The notes: generated by a model not told the origin, from the sequence alone. DNA of 64,000 nt from Massilia sp. YIM B02769 (GCF_030411995.1 NZ_JASNRC010000006.1:278513-342512); one strand, 5' to 3'. Counted from the stretch's first letter, positions 17,103-26,884 are shown. Made by a program: numbers and translations.

Positions 17103-18344
17103 TTACGCGCTTAGCGCCGCGCGGAAGTCTTCCAGCAAATCATCGGTATCCTCGATGCCCACCGACACCCGGATCAGCGACTCGGCGATGCCCATGCTGG
17201 CGCGGCGCTCGGCGCCCATCTCGAAGAAGATCGTGTGCGCCACCGGAATCACCAGCGTGCGGGTGTCGCCCAGGTTACTCGCGGGGATGGCCAATGTAAG
17301 GCGGTTCAGGTAATCGAAGCAATCGATGCCGTCCTTCAGCTCGAAGCTCAGCAGCGAACCGCCGGCGCGGAACAGTTCCGTCGTCACGCCATGCTGCGGG
17401 TGCGATGCCAGGCCCGGGTAATGCACGGCCGCGACGCGCTCATCCGCTTCCAGCATGCGCGCCAGCGCCAGCGCGTTGCCCGTCGTGCGTTCCATGCGCA
17501 GCGCCAGGGTTTCCGCGCCGACCGCGATGTGGTGCGCCGCTTCCGGCCCGAGCGAGGCGCCGAAGTCGCGCAGGGCCTTCGCGCGCAGTTGCGCCATGCC
17601 CTGGTTGGCCGCCGGCTGCTTGCGGAAGTTGTCGGCGATGTTCGGGTAGGCGCTCCAGTCGAACAGGCCGGTATCGGTCAGCGCGCCGCCCAGCGCGATG
17701 CCGTGGCCGGCAATCGACTTGGTCAGCGAATTCACGACCAGGCCCGCGCCCACGTCCTTCGGACGGAAGAGATACGGCGTGGTCATGGTGTTGTCGACCA
17801 CGTACAGGATGCCGCGTGCACGGCACAGTTCGCCGATGCGCTTGAGGTCGGCAACCTGGGTGCGCGGATTCGCGATCGTCTCGACGAACACGAAGCGGGT
17901 GTTCGGCTTGAGCGCCGCTTCCACGTTGGCAACGTCCGTCGCGTCGACGAAGGCGACGTCCACGCCCTGCCCTGCCACCGTCTGCCACAAACTGTTGGTG
18001 TTCCCGAACAGGAAGCTCGACGAGACGATGTGGTCGCCCGCCTTCAAGAGCGCCTGGAACAGCGCGCCGATGGCCGCCATGCCGGTGCCGAAGCACAGGG
18101 TGGCGACGCCGTCTTCCATTTTGCTCACCTTGTCTTCCAGCGCGGAGACCGTCGGGTTGCCCTGGCGGCCGTAGCGGAAGCCCGGCTCCTTGCCCTGGAA
18201 CACCGAGGCAAGCTGGCGCGCATCGTTGTAGCCGAAGGCCACCGAGGTGTGCACCGGCTTGTGCAGCGACCCCTGCTCGATCGTCTTGCGGCGGTCGTTG
18301 TGGAGGATGGTGGTGGTGAAACCGTAGTTCTTTTTATCGCTCAT
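17103..18344 (-). CDS. Cys/Met metabolism PLP-dependent enzyme (homoserine-ester sulfhydrylase or cystathionine gamma-synthase type)
   Basis: A 413-residue trans-sulfuration-family enzyme. The PLP lysine is K209 in VVNSLTKSIAGHG; the substrate-pocket motif YGRQGNPTVSALEDKVSKME and the GTGMAA phosphate loop are also present. Such enzymes join sulfide or cysteine to O-acyl-homoserine on the way to methionine. I cannot separate O-succinylhomoserine sulfhydrylase (MetZ) from cystathionine gamma-synthase by eye; metZ beside purF is a common arrangement in related bacteria. It lies 12 bp after purF and is likely cotranscribed. Confidence 0.88.
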   Translation of the reverse strand: MSDKKNYGFTTTILHNDRRKTIEQGSLHKPVHTSVAFGYNDARQLASVFQGKEPGFRYGRQGNPTVSALEDKVSKMEDGVATLCFGTGMAAIGALFQALLKAGDHIVSSSFLFGNTNSLWQTVAGQGVDVAFVDATDVANVEAALKPNTRFVFVETIANPRTQVADLKRIGELCRARGILYVVDNTMTTPYLFRPKDVGAGLVVNSLTKSIAGHGIALGGALTDTGLFDWSAYPNIADNFRKQPAANQGMAQLRAKALRDFGASLGPEAAHHIAVGAETLALRMERTTGNALALARMLEADERVAAVHYPGLASHPQHGVTTELFRAGGSLLSFELKDGIDCFDYLNRLTLAIPASNLGDTRTLVIPVAHTIFFEMGAERRASMGIAESLIRVSVGIEDTDDLLEDFRAALSA

Positions 18345-18356
18345 GGTGCCCGGCCC

Positions 18357-19883
18357 TTACTCCGCAGCCACGGGCGGGTTCAGGTTCAGCTGGGTACGCA
18401 CGGCATCCTCGGCCGGCGCCGGCTTGCCGCCGTTGTGGCGCGCCGATTCCAGGTTGTCCAGGTAGGCCGGGGTCACGTCGCCGGTCACGTACACGCCATC
18501 GAAGCAGGAGGCTTCGAAGTTGGTCAGCTCCGGGTTCACGTCCGAGATCGAGCGCTTCAGCGCATCGATGTCCTGGTAGACCAGGCGGTCGGCCGTGATT
18601 TCCTTGCACACTTCCTCGACGGTGCGGCCATAGGCGATCAGCTCGTCGCGGGTCGGCATGTCGATGCCGTACACGTTCGGGAACAGCACCGGCGGCGCGG
18701 CCGAGGCGAAGAACACCTTGCGGGCGCCGGCTTCGCGCGCCATCTGCACGATCTCGCGGCTGGTGGTGCCGCGCACGATCGAGTCGTCGACCAGCAGCAC
18801 GTTCTTGCCCTTGAACTCGGAACCGATCGCGTTCAGCTTCTGGCGCACCGACTTCTTGCGCATGCCCTGCCCCGGCATGATGAAGGTACGGCCGATGTAG
18901 CGGTTCTTGATGAACCCTTCGCGGTATTCCACGCCCAGCTTCAGCGCCAGCTGGATCGCCGCCGGACGCGAGGAATCGGGAATCGGCATGACGACGTCGA
19001 TTTCCTCGACTGGGATTTCCTTGCGAATCTTGTCGGCCAGGTATTCACCCATTTTCAGGCGGGTGGCGTACACCGAGGCGCCGTCGATCACCGAGTCCGG
19101 ACGCGCCAGGTAGACGTATTCGAAGGCGCAGGGGTTCAGTGATGGATTTTCCGCGCACTGGCGTGCATGCAACTGGCCATCGTCGCCGATGAACACGGCT
19201 TCGCCCGGCGCGATGTCACGCACGAAGCGGAAACCGATGCCTTCCAGGGCCACCGATTCGCTCGCCACCATGTATTCGATGCCGTGCTCGCCCTCGTTCA
19301 TGCCCAGGCACAGCGGACGGATGCCGTAGGGGTCGCGGAAGGCCAGCATGCCGTGGCCGGCGATCTGGGCGACGACCGCGTAGGCGCCGCGCACGCGCTT
19401 GTGCACGATGCCGACCGCCTTGAACAGCGCCTCGGCGTCGAGCGAATAACCGTTGGCCGCGACCTGGATCTCGTGCGCCAGCACATTCAGCAGCACTTCC
19501 GAGTCGGAATTCGTGTTGATGTGGCGGCGGTCGTTGCGGAACAGCGCGTCCTTCAGCTCGGCCTGGTTCGTCAGGTTGCCGTTGTGGGCCAGGGTGATGC
19601 CGAACGGTGCGTTCACGTAGAACGGCTGCGCTTCTTCCTCGCTCGACGAACCGGCGGTCGGGTAGCGGCAATGGCCGATGCCGGTATTGCCCTGCAGCGA
19701 ACGCATGTTACGGGTACGGAACACGTCGCGCACCAGGCCGTTGGCCTTGTACATCGAGAACATGCTGCTGTGATTGGTTGCAATGCCCGCCGCATCCTGG
19801 CCGCGGTGCTGCAGCAGCAGCAATGCGTCGTACAAGAGCTGGTTGACGGGAGTTTGCGAGACGACGCCGACGATGCCACACAT
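18357..19883 (-). CDS. purF: Amidophosphoribosyltransferase
   Basis: The first committed enzyme of purine synthesis: it transfers ammonia from glutamine to PRPP. The N-terminal nucleophile is the cysteine in MCGIVGVVS, exposed after Met removal. The glutaminase half contains GIGHCRYPT and HNGNLTN; the PRPP site is [18 protein letters not shown]. At 508 residues it has normal length. Downstream of cvpA by 37 bp, the linkage found in E. coli as well. Confidence 0.97.
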   Translation of the reverse strand: MCGIVGVVSQTPVNQLLYDALLLLQHRGQDAAGIATNHSSMFSMYKANGLVRDVFRTRNMRSLQGNTGIGHCRYPTAGSSSEEEAQPFYVNAPFGITLAHNGNLTNQAELKDALFRNDRRHINTNSDSEVLLNVLAHEIQVAANGYSLDAEALFKAVGIVHKRVRGAYAVVAQIAGHGMLAFRDPYGIRPLCLGMNEGEHGIEYMVASESVALEGIGFRFVRDIAPGEAVFIGDDGQLHARQCAENPSLNPCAFEYVYLARPDSVIDGASVYATRLKMGEYLADKIRKEIPVEEIDVVMPIPDSSRPAAIQLALKLGVEYREGFIKNRYIGRTFIMPGQGMRKKSVRQKLNAIGSEFKGKNVLLVDDSIVRGTTSREIVQMAREAGARKVFFASAAPPVLFPNVYGIDMPTRDELIAYGRTVEEVCKEITADRLVYQDIDALKRSISDVNPELTNFEASCFDGVYVTGDVTPAYLDNLESARHNGGKPAPAEDAVRTQLNLNPPVAAE

Positions 19884-19920
19884 GGTGTGCTCCTAAGAAC
19901 TGAATGCCGTTACAGAAAGA

Positions 19921-20409
19921 TCAAAACTGAACATGCTGCGCCAGGGCAGCGGGAAGGAAAGGCTTGACGGTGCGCGCGCCGGTCTCGGCCAGGGGCGACA
20001 GCAGCGCGTCTTTCCAGAAAGCTTGTTGAGGGATGGAAGTCATCGAGCACAATATGACGGCGGCCAGCACGATTACAACACCGCGCGCCAGGCCGAACAG
20101 GCCGCCGAGGCCGCGGTCCGCCAGGCTCAGCCCGGCCGCCTCGATCAGCGATCCCAGCGCCAGCGACAGCAGGCCCATCAGGATACGCACGCCGAGGAAC
20201 AGGGCGCCAAAGGCGACCATCAGGCGCACCGTCTCGCCGGGCAGCAGTTCCGGCAGCAGCGGCGCCAGTTGGGCGCCATAGGCATTTGCCACCACAAAGG
20301 CGACCACCCAGCCCAGCAGGGACAGGATTTCCTTCACCAGGCCGCGCATCGTACTGATGATGACGGAGGAAATCAGCACGAACAATACCAGATAATCGAA
20401 GATCGTCAC
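19921..20409 (-). CDS. cvpA: CvpA family inner-membrane protein
   Basis: A 162-residue protein with four hydrophobic segments, starting MTIFDYLVLFVLISSVIIST and including MRGLVKEILSLLGWVVAF, typical of CvpA. In E. coli CvpA is linked to colicin V export and envelope stress, with no known biochemical activity. The position immediately upstream of purF is conserved. The 16-bp gap to the SPOR gene suggests one transcript. Confidence 0.93.
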   Translation of the reverse strand: MTIFDYLVLFVLISSVIISTMRGLVKEILSLLGWVVAFVVANAYGAQLAPLLPELLPGETVRLMVAFGALFLGVRILMGLLSLALGSLIEAAGLSLADRGLGGLFGLARGVVIVLAAVILCSMTSIPQQAFWKDALLSPLAETGARTVKPFLPAALAQHVQF

Positions 20410-20425
20410 GCCGCCCCGACTACGC

Positions 20426-21418
20426 TCAGACTGGGACCAGGAAGCCGCTGAAGCCTTGGCTGCTCAGCTTGGCACGGGCCTTTTCGGCTTCTTCGCGGCT
20501 GCCGAAGGGGCCGACCTGCACCCGGATCAGCTCGCCGGACTTGCGGGTATGGGCGCTGACACCGGCTGCGCGCAGGCGCGCCTGCAGTTCCGCCACCTTT
20601 TCCTGGCTCGCCAGGGCGGCCACCTGGACCACGAAGCGCTGGCTGGCTTCCGGCTTGTCGGCGGCGGGTTTTTCCGCCTTTTCCGCCGGCTTGCCTTCGA
20701 GCAGGGCCAGGGCACGGGCGGCCTCCTGGTCCTTGGCGCGCGGCTTGTCCTCGGTCTTTTTCGGTTCGGGCTTCTTCGGCTCGGGTTTCGGTTCCGGTTT
20801 CTTCGGTTCCGGTTTCGGCTCGGGCTTGTGCTCGACCGGCTTCGGTTCGGGTTTCTTGACTTCCGGCTTGTGCTCCGGCTTCGGCTCGGGCTTGCGCTCC
20901 GGCTCGGCGTACACCAGTTCCTTCGGATCGAACTTCGGCGCCTCGGCGGTCTTCACCGGCGGCGGCGTCACGGCGGGCCTGGCGGCGGGCACCGGCGCCG
21001 TGGCCGGGGCCGGCGTTGGCGACTCCACGATTTCCTCGTTCTGGTCGACGCTGTCGGCGGCCGGCACCGGGTTCGACGGCACCGGCAAGGCCGCGGCCTT
21101 GTCCTTCGACGGGATATCGATGGCGATGTCGCCTACCAGCGGACGCGGTTCGGAGTCGAGCAGCATCGGCAGGCCAACAGCGGCGGCCAGCGCCAGCGCG
21201 ATCGCGCCTACCAGGCGGCGGCGCGCGCGTTTTTTCTCGGGAAGCATGGGGTCGCCACCGCTGCGGCTGCGGCGCGAGGCGCTGGCGGCTTCGCCCGCGT
21301 AGGCGGCTCGCTTGGCACGGGCGCGCTCGGCAAGATTGTCGTCATCGCGGGAAAAACGGCCACTGTCCTGGGCAGTGCTTTCTTGCTTGTTTTTACTAAA
21401 GATCGAGAACAAGCCCAT
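20426..21418 (-). CDS. SPOR domain cell-division protein, DedD-like
   Basis: A 330-residue bitopic protein. The cytoplasmic N-terminus is basic, one membrane helix lies at about residues 68-87 (LVGAIALALAAAVGLPMLL), and a long Pro-rich periplasmic linker follows. About residues 170-235 are a low-complexity tract of KPEP and KKPEP units. The last 75 residues are a SPOR domain (FVVQVAALASQEKVAELQA and RVQVGPFGSREEAEKARAK), which binds denuded glycan strands at the septum. This is the architecture of DedD, and dedD-cvpA-purF is a known order, so a role in septation is likely. The unit number of the repeat may vary between strains. Confidence 0.88.
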   Translation of the reverse strand: MGLFSIFSKNKQESTAQDSGRFSRDDDNLAERARAKRAAYAGEAASASRRSRSGGDPMLPEKKRARRRLVGAIALALAAAVGLPMLLDSEPRPLVGDIAIDIPSKDKAAALPVPSNPVPAADSVDQNEEIVESPTPAPATAPVPAARPAVTPPPVKTAEAPKFDPKELVYAEPERKPEPKPEHKPEVKKPEPKPVEHKPEPKPEPKKPEPKPEPKKPEPKKTEDKPRAKDQEAARALALLEGKPAEKAEKPAADKPEASQRFVVQVAALASQEKVAELQARLRAAGVSAHTRKSGELIRVQVGPFGSREEAEKARAKLSSQGFSGFLVPV

Positions 21419-21428
21419 GCGCTTTTAA

Positions 21429-22727
21429 TCAGTGAAGAGAGTTTTTTCGGGCCGCCATCACGCCGGCGACGGTATAGAACGAGCCAAAGACCACAATTCT
21501 ATCATTCTCCTCGGCACGGCTCACCGCATTTGCAAAGGCGGCCGCCGGATCGGCGAAGGTGGTGACCGAAAAGTCCGCTTCCCTGGCGCCGGCCGGCTTC
21601 AATGCGGCCACCTGCTGCGCCAGTTTCCCGCCCTTTGCCGAGCGTGGCGACGGCAGGTCGGCCAGGCACCAGTGGTCGATCAAACCGGCCATCGGCGCCA
21701 GCACGCCTTCGATGTCCTTGTCTTCCATGATGCCGAACACGGCATAGGTATAGCGATGGAAACCCATGTTGCCGAGGTTCTGGGCCAGAGTGGCCGAGGC
21801 GTGTGGGTTATGCGCCACATCGAGCACCGTGGTTGGGCGGCCCGGCAGCACCTGGAAGCGTCCCGGCAGCTCCACCAGGGCCAGGCCCGTGCGCACTTCC
21901 TGGGCGCCGGCCGGCAACTGCATGCGCAGCGCTTCCAGCGCGGCCAGCGCGGCCGAGGCGTTCAGCAGCTGGTTCGCGCCGCGCAGGGCCGGATACGCCA
22001 GCGAATTGCGGCGCATGCTGCGCCCGCCCCAGCTCCACTGCTGCTGGTCGCCCTGGTAATTGAAATCGCGGCCGATCAGCCACAAATCGGCGCCGATGTC
22101 CTCGGCATGCTTGATCAGGGTGGCGGGCGGCACCGGGTCGCTGCAGATCGCGGTCTTGCCGGCGCGGAAGATGCCGGCCTTCTCGAAGCCGATGGCGTCG
22201 CGCGTGTCGCCCAGGTAATCGGCGTGGTCGATGTCGATGCTGGTGACGATGGACACGTCGGCGTCGATCACGTTCACCGCATCCAGGCGCCCGCCCAGGC
22301 CCACTTCCAGGATCGCCACGTCGACGCCGGCCTTCGAGATCAGGTGCATGATGGCCAGGGTCGTGAACTCGAAATAGGTCAGCGAGATGTCGCCGCGCTG
22401 GGCCTCGACGTAATCGAAGGCTTCGACGATGGCTTCGTCGCCCGCCATTTCGCCGTTGATGCGGGCGCGCTCGTTGAAGTCGAGGAAGTGCGGCTTGATG
22501 TAGAGGCCGGTGCGGTAGCCGGCGTGCAGCAGGACGGACTCGAGCATGGCGCAGGTCGAACCCTTGCCGTTGGTGCCGGCCACCATGATCACCGGGCATT
22601 CAAAGGCCAGGCCCATGCGCTCCTTGACGGCGCGCACGCGGTCCAGGCCCATGTCGATATAGGTTTCGGCGTGGCGCGACTCGATCAGCGCCAGCCACGC
22701 GGGCAAGGTGGTGGGGAGGTTGTGCAT
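21429..22727 (-). CDS. folC: Bifunctional tetrahydrofolate synthase/dihydrofolate synthase
   Basis: A 432-residue Mur-ligase-like enzyme that adds glutamate to dihydropteroate and folates. The ATP loop is VAGTNGKGSTCAMLES near residue 50, and the folate region IKPHFLDFNERARING follows; EVGLGGRLDAVN and DVAHNPHA are further family blocks. Start ATG 22727 (MHNLPTTLPAWL) is chosen over the open frame to 22784. It is 10 bp upstream of the SPOR gene. Confidence 0.96.
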   Translation of the reverse strand: MHNLPTTLPAWLALIESRHAETYIDMGLDRVRAVKERMGLAFECPVIMVAGTNGKGSTCAMLESVLLHAGYRTGLYIKPHFLDFNERARINGEMAGDEAIVEAFDYVEAQRGDISLTYFEFTTLAIMHLISKAGVDVAILEVGLGGRLDAVNVIDADVSIVTSIDIDHADYLGDTRDAIGFEKAGIFRAGKTAICSDPVPPATLIKHAEDIGADLWLIGRDFNYQGDQQQWSWGGRSMRRNSLAYPALRGANQLLNASAALAALEALRMQLPAGAQEVRTGLALVELPGRFQVLPGRPTTVLDVAHNPHASATLAQNLGNMGFHRYTYAVFGIMEDKDIEGVLAPMAGLIDHWCLADLPSPRSAKGGKLAQQVAALKPAGAREADFSVTTFADPAAAFANAVSRAEENDRIVVFGSFYTVAGVMAARKNSLH

Positions 22728-22746
22728 GGTGCTCTTGTATGGATAA

Positions 22747-22781
22747 ACGGCCGGCGGCCCGCTAGGCGGACGGCCGGCCGT
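22747..22781. repeat. GC-rich hairpin between accD and folC
   Basis: Arms ACGGCCGGC and GCCGGCCGT, 9 bp each, enclose a 17-nt loop. No T-run follows on either side, so it is more likely an mRNA-stability hairpin within the operon than a terminator. Confidence 0.45.
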
Positions 22782-22820
22782 CAATCATGGTTCGATCTCG
22801 CGCCGGGTTGACTCGACGGC

Positions 22821-23696
22821 TTACTCGGCGACGACTTCGGCAGCCTGGTTTTGCAGCAGGGCCAGCAGACGGGCGATTTCTTCGCGCATCTTGCGGCGGT
22901 CGACGATCATGTCGACGGCGCCCTTTTGCACCAGGAACTCGGCGCGCTGGAAGCCTTCCGGCAGCTTTTCGCGCACGGTGTTTTCGATCACGCGTGGACC
23001 GGCGAAGCCGATCAGGGCCTTCGGCTCGGCAATCACCACGTCGCCCATGAAGGCGAAGGAGGCCGAGACGCCGCCCATGGTCGGGTCGGTCAGCACGCTA
23101 ATGAATGGCAACTTCTTTTCCGACAGCTTGGTCAGCATGGCCGTGGTCTTGGCCATCTGCAGCAGCGACAGCAGGCCTTCCTGCATGCGGGCGCCGCCGG
23201 TGGCGGTGATGCAGATGAACGGCACTTTCTGTTCCAGCGCGATTTGGGCGCCGCGGGCGAAGCGTTCGCCGACGACCGAACCCATCGAGCCGCCCATGAA
23301 TTCGAATTCGAAGCAGGCCACGACCACCGGCAGGCTCATGATCGAGCCGCCCTGGACGATCAGCGCATCGGTTTCGCCGGTGGCGTCCATCGCCGCCTTC
23401 AGGCGGTCCGGGTACTTCTTGCTGTCCTTGAACTTCAGGGTGTCGACCGGCAGCGCTTCCTGGCCGATTTCATAGCGGCCGCCTTCGTCGAGCAGCGCAT
23501 CGAGGCGCTCGCGCGCACGGATGCGCATGTGGTGGTCGCACTTCGGGCAGACGTGCAGGTTCGATTCCAGGTCGGCGCGGTACAGGACCGCTTCGCACGA
23601 CGGGCATTTGACCCACAGGCCTTCCGGCATGGTCTTGCGATTGGCGGCATCGGAGCGCTGGATGCGTGGGGGCAGCAGTTTTTCCAACCAACTCAT
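22821..23696 (-). CDS. accD: Acetyl-CoA carboxylase carboxyltransferase subunit beta
   Basis: A 291-residue subunit which, with AccA, moves the carboxyl group from biotin to acetyl-CoA. The N-terminal zinc ribbon uses C31, C34, C50 and C53. The carboxyltransferase core has [20 protein letters not shown], and [12 protein letters not shown] near the CoA site. ATG 23696 has AGGAGAG just upstream (RBS spacing good). folC follows after 93 bp. trpA, the usual upstream neighbour, is 2.35 kb away because of an inserted island. Confidence 0.96.
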   Translation of the reverse strand: MSWLEKLLPPRIQRSDAANRKTMPEGLWVKCPSCEAVLYRADLESNLHVCPKCDHHMRIRARERLDALLDEGGRYEIGQEALPVDTLKFKDSKKYPDRLKAAMDATGETDALIVQGGSIMSLPVVVACFEFEFMGGSMGSVVGERFARGAQIALEQKVPFICITATGGARMQEGLLSLLQMAKTTAMLTKLSEKKLPFISVLTDPTMGGVSASFAFMGDVVIAEPKALIGFAGPRVIENTVREKLPEGFQRAEFLVQKGAVDMIVDRRKMREEIARLLALLQNQAAEVVAE

Positions 23697-23787
23697 GTTC
23701 TCTCCTTTGCGACGATTCTTAAGTTGGCGCGTAGTGTAGCCGCTAGCGCCGGGCTTGTCGACCGCTTGGCTTTCTGACAATCAAACG

Positions 23788-24069
23788 TCAGACATGATCC
23801 TTTGCGACTTCGACGGTGGTGAACTCGAAGCCGCCGACGCGGGCCGCCACCACGTTATACACCCATGCACCGACCAGCGTGAACACGAATCCCATCAGGG
23901 TGTAGAGCACTGGCATCAGGATCAGCATCGCAACCGAGACGCCGGCGCCCTGCCCCATCAGTGCCGGGATGATCATCAGCAGCGTGAACGGAATCGAAAG
24001 GACCAGATACAGTGCCGCCATCACCTTGGCGTTTTGCAGGATGGAGACGCTGACGACTTGCTTTTTCAT
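23788..24069 (-). CDS. Small membrane protein, paralogue of the gene at 25620
   Basis: A 93-residue protein starting MKKQVVSVSILQNAKVMAAL. Two or three hydrophobic segments fill residues 15-75, and the end YNVVAARVGGFEFTTVEV is identical over 15 residues to the paralogue at 25620-25895. The layout (short cytoplasmic N-terminus, two long helices, VYNxxAxxxGG exit motif) resembles DUF3566-like membrane proteins, but I am not sure of the family. It is divergent from the lipoprotein gene at 24287. Function unknown. Confidence 0.75.
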   Translation of the reverse strand: MKKQVVSVSILQNAKVMAALYLVLSIPFTLLMIIPALMGQGAGVSVAMLILMPVLYTLMGFVFTLVGAWVYNVVAARVGGFEFTTVEVAKDHV

Positions 24070-24286
24070 GGGATGCCCTGTCCGTACGAGGTTGAGTTGC
24101 ATTAATGTAACGTACACGCCGGCAAATGGACAAGACAATCAATGTCTGTGCTTTGTCTTCGACGCTTGATGACAAAATCTGTTCCCGGGACAGACACAGC
24201 CGGGAATTTGCCGCGCGGATCAAAGTCGAACAGCTGACATCCCTGCAAGCCACGGCGCCGGCATCCGGCGACAAAGCGAGAACAAG

Positions 24287-25237
24287 ATGAACAGCTTCAG
24301 CCGCTTGCCATCCGTCTCCGTATTCGCGTGTACGCTGCTGGCGCTGGCGGGCTGCCAGACCCTGCGCGGAGGCGGCGCGCCCGAACCGTCGTTCGACCTC
24401 GAGACCGACCTGCGTGCGCTGGATGAGGAATTCCGCACGACCACCAGCATCAAGGACTACTACGCCATCAGCGATGCCGACCAGAAGGTGGCTGCACGCA
24501 ACCGCTTCGTCATGGGCCGCATCGTCCAGATCGACCTGCGCTACATCGACTTCATCCGCAGCATGACCAACGACCGCCAGCAGCTCGATGCGGCAACCGA
24601 CCTGGCCACCTTCACGATCAATGTCGCCGGTACTTTGGCAGGCGGCGTGCGCTCGGGGAAAAACCTGGCGGCCGCGGCGGCTGTCATCGGCGGCACCAAG
24701 GAAACGATCGTCAAGGATTTCTACTACGAAAAAAGCATGGATGCCCTGGTGGGCACGATGAATGCCCAGCGCAAGGAAGTGCTGGTGTCGATCCTGGCCG
24801 GCTTGAAGGCGGGCTCGATTGAACAATATCCCTTCGAGCTGGCCCTGACCCAGCTGCACGAGTACTACATGGCCGGCACCCTCAACGGGGCGCTGCGCTT
24901 CATCAACACGACATCGGCGGAGAAGGAAAAGGCAAGCGAAGCGCGGATACAGGATCTGGCGATCCTGCCGCTGTCGAGTGAAACCATTGTCCAGTCCGCG
25001 CAAGCCATTACCGATGCCATTGGCCAGATGGACGAGGCCGACGCGAATGCCCTGGCGAAGCCGTTGGGCGCCGCACCGCTGGCAGGCGCCGGTATCGAAG
25101 AAAAGCGTGACGCCCTGCTGGGCAGGCTGCGTGCGATCGTTCGCGACGGCAGCAAGCCGCTTCCCGTCCGCGAAGCCGAACTGGCAGCTATCCTGGAGGC
25201 CATCAAGCGGCAGGTGGCGAACAAGAATCTACCGTAG
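24287..25237 (+). CDS. Hypothetical outer-membrane-type lipoprotein
   Basis: A 316-residue lipoprotein: the signal peptide ends in the lipobox LALAGC, with the acylated cysteine at about position 23 followed by Q, so outer-membrane sorting is expected. The mature part is almost all helical, with an Ala/Gly-rich hydrophobic stretch (AGTLAGGVRSGKNLAAAAAVIGG, cut here by its own helix breakers) that might insert in or lie on a membrane. I recognise no domain. It is followed after 12 bp by a small gene on the same strand, and both are flanked by inward/outward copies of the membrane paralogues. Confidence 0.75.
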   Translation: MNSFSRLPSVSVFACTLLALAGCQTLRGGGAPEPSFDLETDLRALDEEFRTTTSIKDYYAISDADQKVAARNRFVMGRIVQIDLRYIDFIRSMTNDRQQLDAATDLATFTINVAGTLAGGVRSGKNLAAAAAVIGGTKETIVKDFYYEKSMDALVGTMNAQRKEVLVSILAGLKAGSIEQYPFELALTQLHEYYMAGTLNGALRFINTTSAEKEKASEARIQDLAILPLSSETIVQSAQAITDAIGQMDEADANALAKPLGAAPLAGAGIEEKRDALLGRLRAIVRDGSKPLPVREAELAAILEAIKRQVANKNLP

Positions 25238-25249
25238 CGGGAGATGGAC

Positions 25250-25540
25250 ATGCGAACATTCGACGTCGGGATTCCGTGCGAGCGCAGTCTCGAACAGATT
25301 GAAACGACTATCGCCACCGAGGAAGCGATGCGGGCGCGCTTCCTTGGCAACCGGGTACACAGACAAGGACGGGAGGCAACGAATGTCGCCACCTTCGAGG
25401 AGCGCAGCTTCGGTCCACGCCTGCCGCGCCTGAAACTCACTGTGAAAGCAGCCGCGCTCGGCGATCCGAAACCGGAATGGGAAGGCGAGATGTGCGTTGA
25501 GAACAATGTCGTTCACGTACGGGCGTTCCGCGGAAAATAG
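25250..25540 (+). CDS. Small hypothetical protein cotranscribed with the lipoprotein
   Basis: A 96-residue soluble protein without signal peptide. Two in-frame ATGs occur at 25244 and 25250; GGGAG ends directly before the first and six bases before the second, so the second (MRTFDVGIPCERSLEQ) is chosen. The N-terminal half is a charged helix with EEAMRARFLGNR; the C-terminal half looks like beta strands (PRLKLTVKAAAL and EGEMCVENNVVHVRAF). No known domain seen. The tight spacing to the lipoprotein gene suggests a shared function. Confidence 0.65.
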   Translation: MRTFDVGIPCERSLEQIETTIATEEAMRARFLGNRVHRQGREATNVATFEERSFGPRLPRLKLTVKAAALGDPKPEWEGEMCVENNVVHVRAFRGK

Positions 25541-25619
25541 CGCGGGCGCCGGCCACCCGAGATACACAGCAGGCGGCAACCGCATGGATTCGGCCGCCGC
25601 CACGGCGGTCGGAGCGGTG

Positions 25620-25895
25620 CTACCCTGCCTTGACTTCGGCGGTCGTGAATTCGAAGCCGCCGACGCGCGCTGCTACCACGTTGTACAACCAGCCACCGAT
25701 CAAGGTGCCGAGAGCAGCCACGCCCGCATACACGACCGGCGTTGCCACCAGCACCACCAGGGCCTGGCCGGCTTGCCCCGATATGGCAAGAATGGCGGCA
25801 AGCACCAGCACGATCGGCAACGAGATCACCACGTAGAGCGCAGCTGCCATCTTGGCATTCTGGCCCAGCGAAACAGACGTGATTTGCTTCTTCAT
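25620..25895 (-). CDS. Small membrane protein, paralogue of the gene at 23788
   Basis: A 91-residue protein, MKKQITSVSLGQNAKMAAAL at the start and YNVVAARVGGFEFTTAEV near the end, clearly a duplicate of the 23788 gene. The membrane segments have diverged (many Val/Ala changes) while the two ends are kept, so the ends are likely the functional surfaces. Same strand as its paralogue, convergent with the small plus-strand gene. Function unknown. Confidence 0.75.
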   Translation of the reverse strand: MKKQITSVSLGQNAKMAAALYVVISLPIVLVLAAILAISGQAGQALVVLVATPVVYAGVAALGTLIGGWLYNVVAARVGGFEFTTAEVKAG

Positions 25896-26047
25896 CGGAC
25901 AACTCCAAATGTTGAGGTAGGGAAACTAAACCTTACCTCAACCGGCATGCCGATCCATGCAAACAGCGCGTGAGGGCGCTTGAGGGACCACAAAAGACGC
26001 GCTCAGGATACGCGTGCAGGAGCAGCGCGTCCTGCGCCCGGCCCCTA

Positions 26048-26845
26048 TTAACTGTCGAGCGCTGTGCGGATGCCGCCGACGAAATCGCGCACCGCCGCCA
26101 CGGCCTTCTCGGCGCCGGCATTTTCGATCTCCTGGATGATGCGGCTACCGATCACCACCGCGTCGGCCACCGAGGCAACCGCTTTCGCGGTCGCGCCGTC
26201 GCGGATGCCGAAGCCGACGCCGATCGGCAGGCTCACGTGTTCGCGGATTGCAGCCACGCGGCGCGCCACGTCCTCGGTGTCGATGCTGCCGGCGCCGGTG
26301 ACGCCTTTCAGCGAGACGTAATAGCTGAAGCCGCTACCGTAGCGCGCCACCTGCTGCACGCGCTCCGTGGTCGAGGTCGGCGCCAGCAGGAAGATCAGGT
26401 CGAGGCCGGCCGCGCGCATGGCGTCGGCAAAGGCTTCGCACTCTTCCGGCGGGTAGTCGACGACGATGGCGCCGTCGGCGCCGGCTTCGTTCGCGCAGCG
26501 GATGAATTCGTCCGGGCCGATGCGCTCGATCGGGTTGGCGTAGCCCATCAGGACCACGGGCGTACTCGTGTTCGTCTTGCGGAATTCGCGCACGAAGTGG
26601 AAGACGTCGCGCAGGCCGATGCCGAATGTCAGGGCGCGCTCGCAGGCGCGCTGGATGACCGGGCCTTCGGCCATCGGGTCGGAGAAAGGAACGCCGAGTT
26701 CGAGGACGTCGGCGCCGCCTTCCACGAGGGCGTGCATCAGCGGCACGGTGAGGTCGGGGCCGGGGTCGCCGGCGGTGATGAAGGTGACGAGGCCGGTTTT
26801 ATTCTGTTCGCGCAGGGCGGCGAAGGTGTGTTCGATGCGGGACAT
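26048..26845 (-). CDS. trpA: Tryptophan synthase alpha chain
   Basis: A 265-residue TIM barrel that cleaves indole-3-glycerol phosphate and passes indole to TrpB. Catalytic E49 is present in [12 protein letters not shown]. The second catalytic position, Asp60 in the well-studied enzymes, is glutamate here (MAEGPVIQ; codon GAA). Other blocks are normal: TFITAGDP and [12 protein letters not shown], and the phosphate loop VGFGIRDG. trpB is 94 bp upstream, with a palindromic repeat arm in between. Confidence 0.95.
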   Translation of the reverse strand: MSRIEHTFAALREQNKTGLVTFITAGDPGPDLTVPLMHALVEGGADVLELGVPFSDPMAEGPVIQRACERALTFGIGLRDVFHFVREFRKTNTSTPVVLMGYANPIERIGPDEFIRCANEAGADGAIVVDYPPEECEAFADAMRAAGLDLIFLLAPTSTTERVQQVARYGSGFSYYVSLKGVTGAGSIDTEDVARRVAAIREHVSLPIGVGFGIRDGATAKAVASVADAVVIGSRIIQEIENAGAEKAVAAVRDFVGGIRTALDS

Positions 26846-26884
26846 GGTATGGATTTCCGTTTTGGATGATCGATGTTCGGGCAG

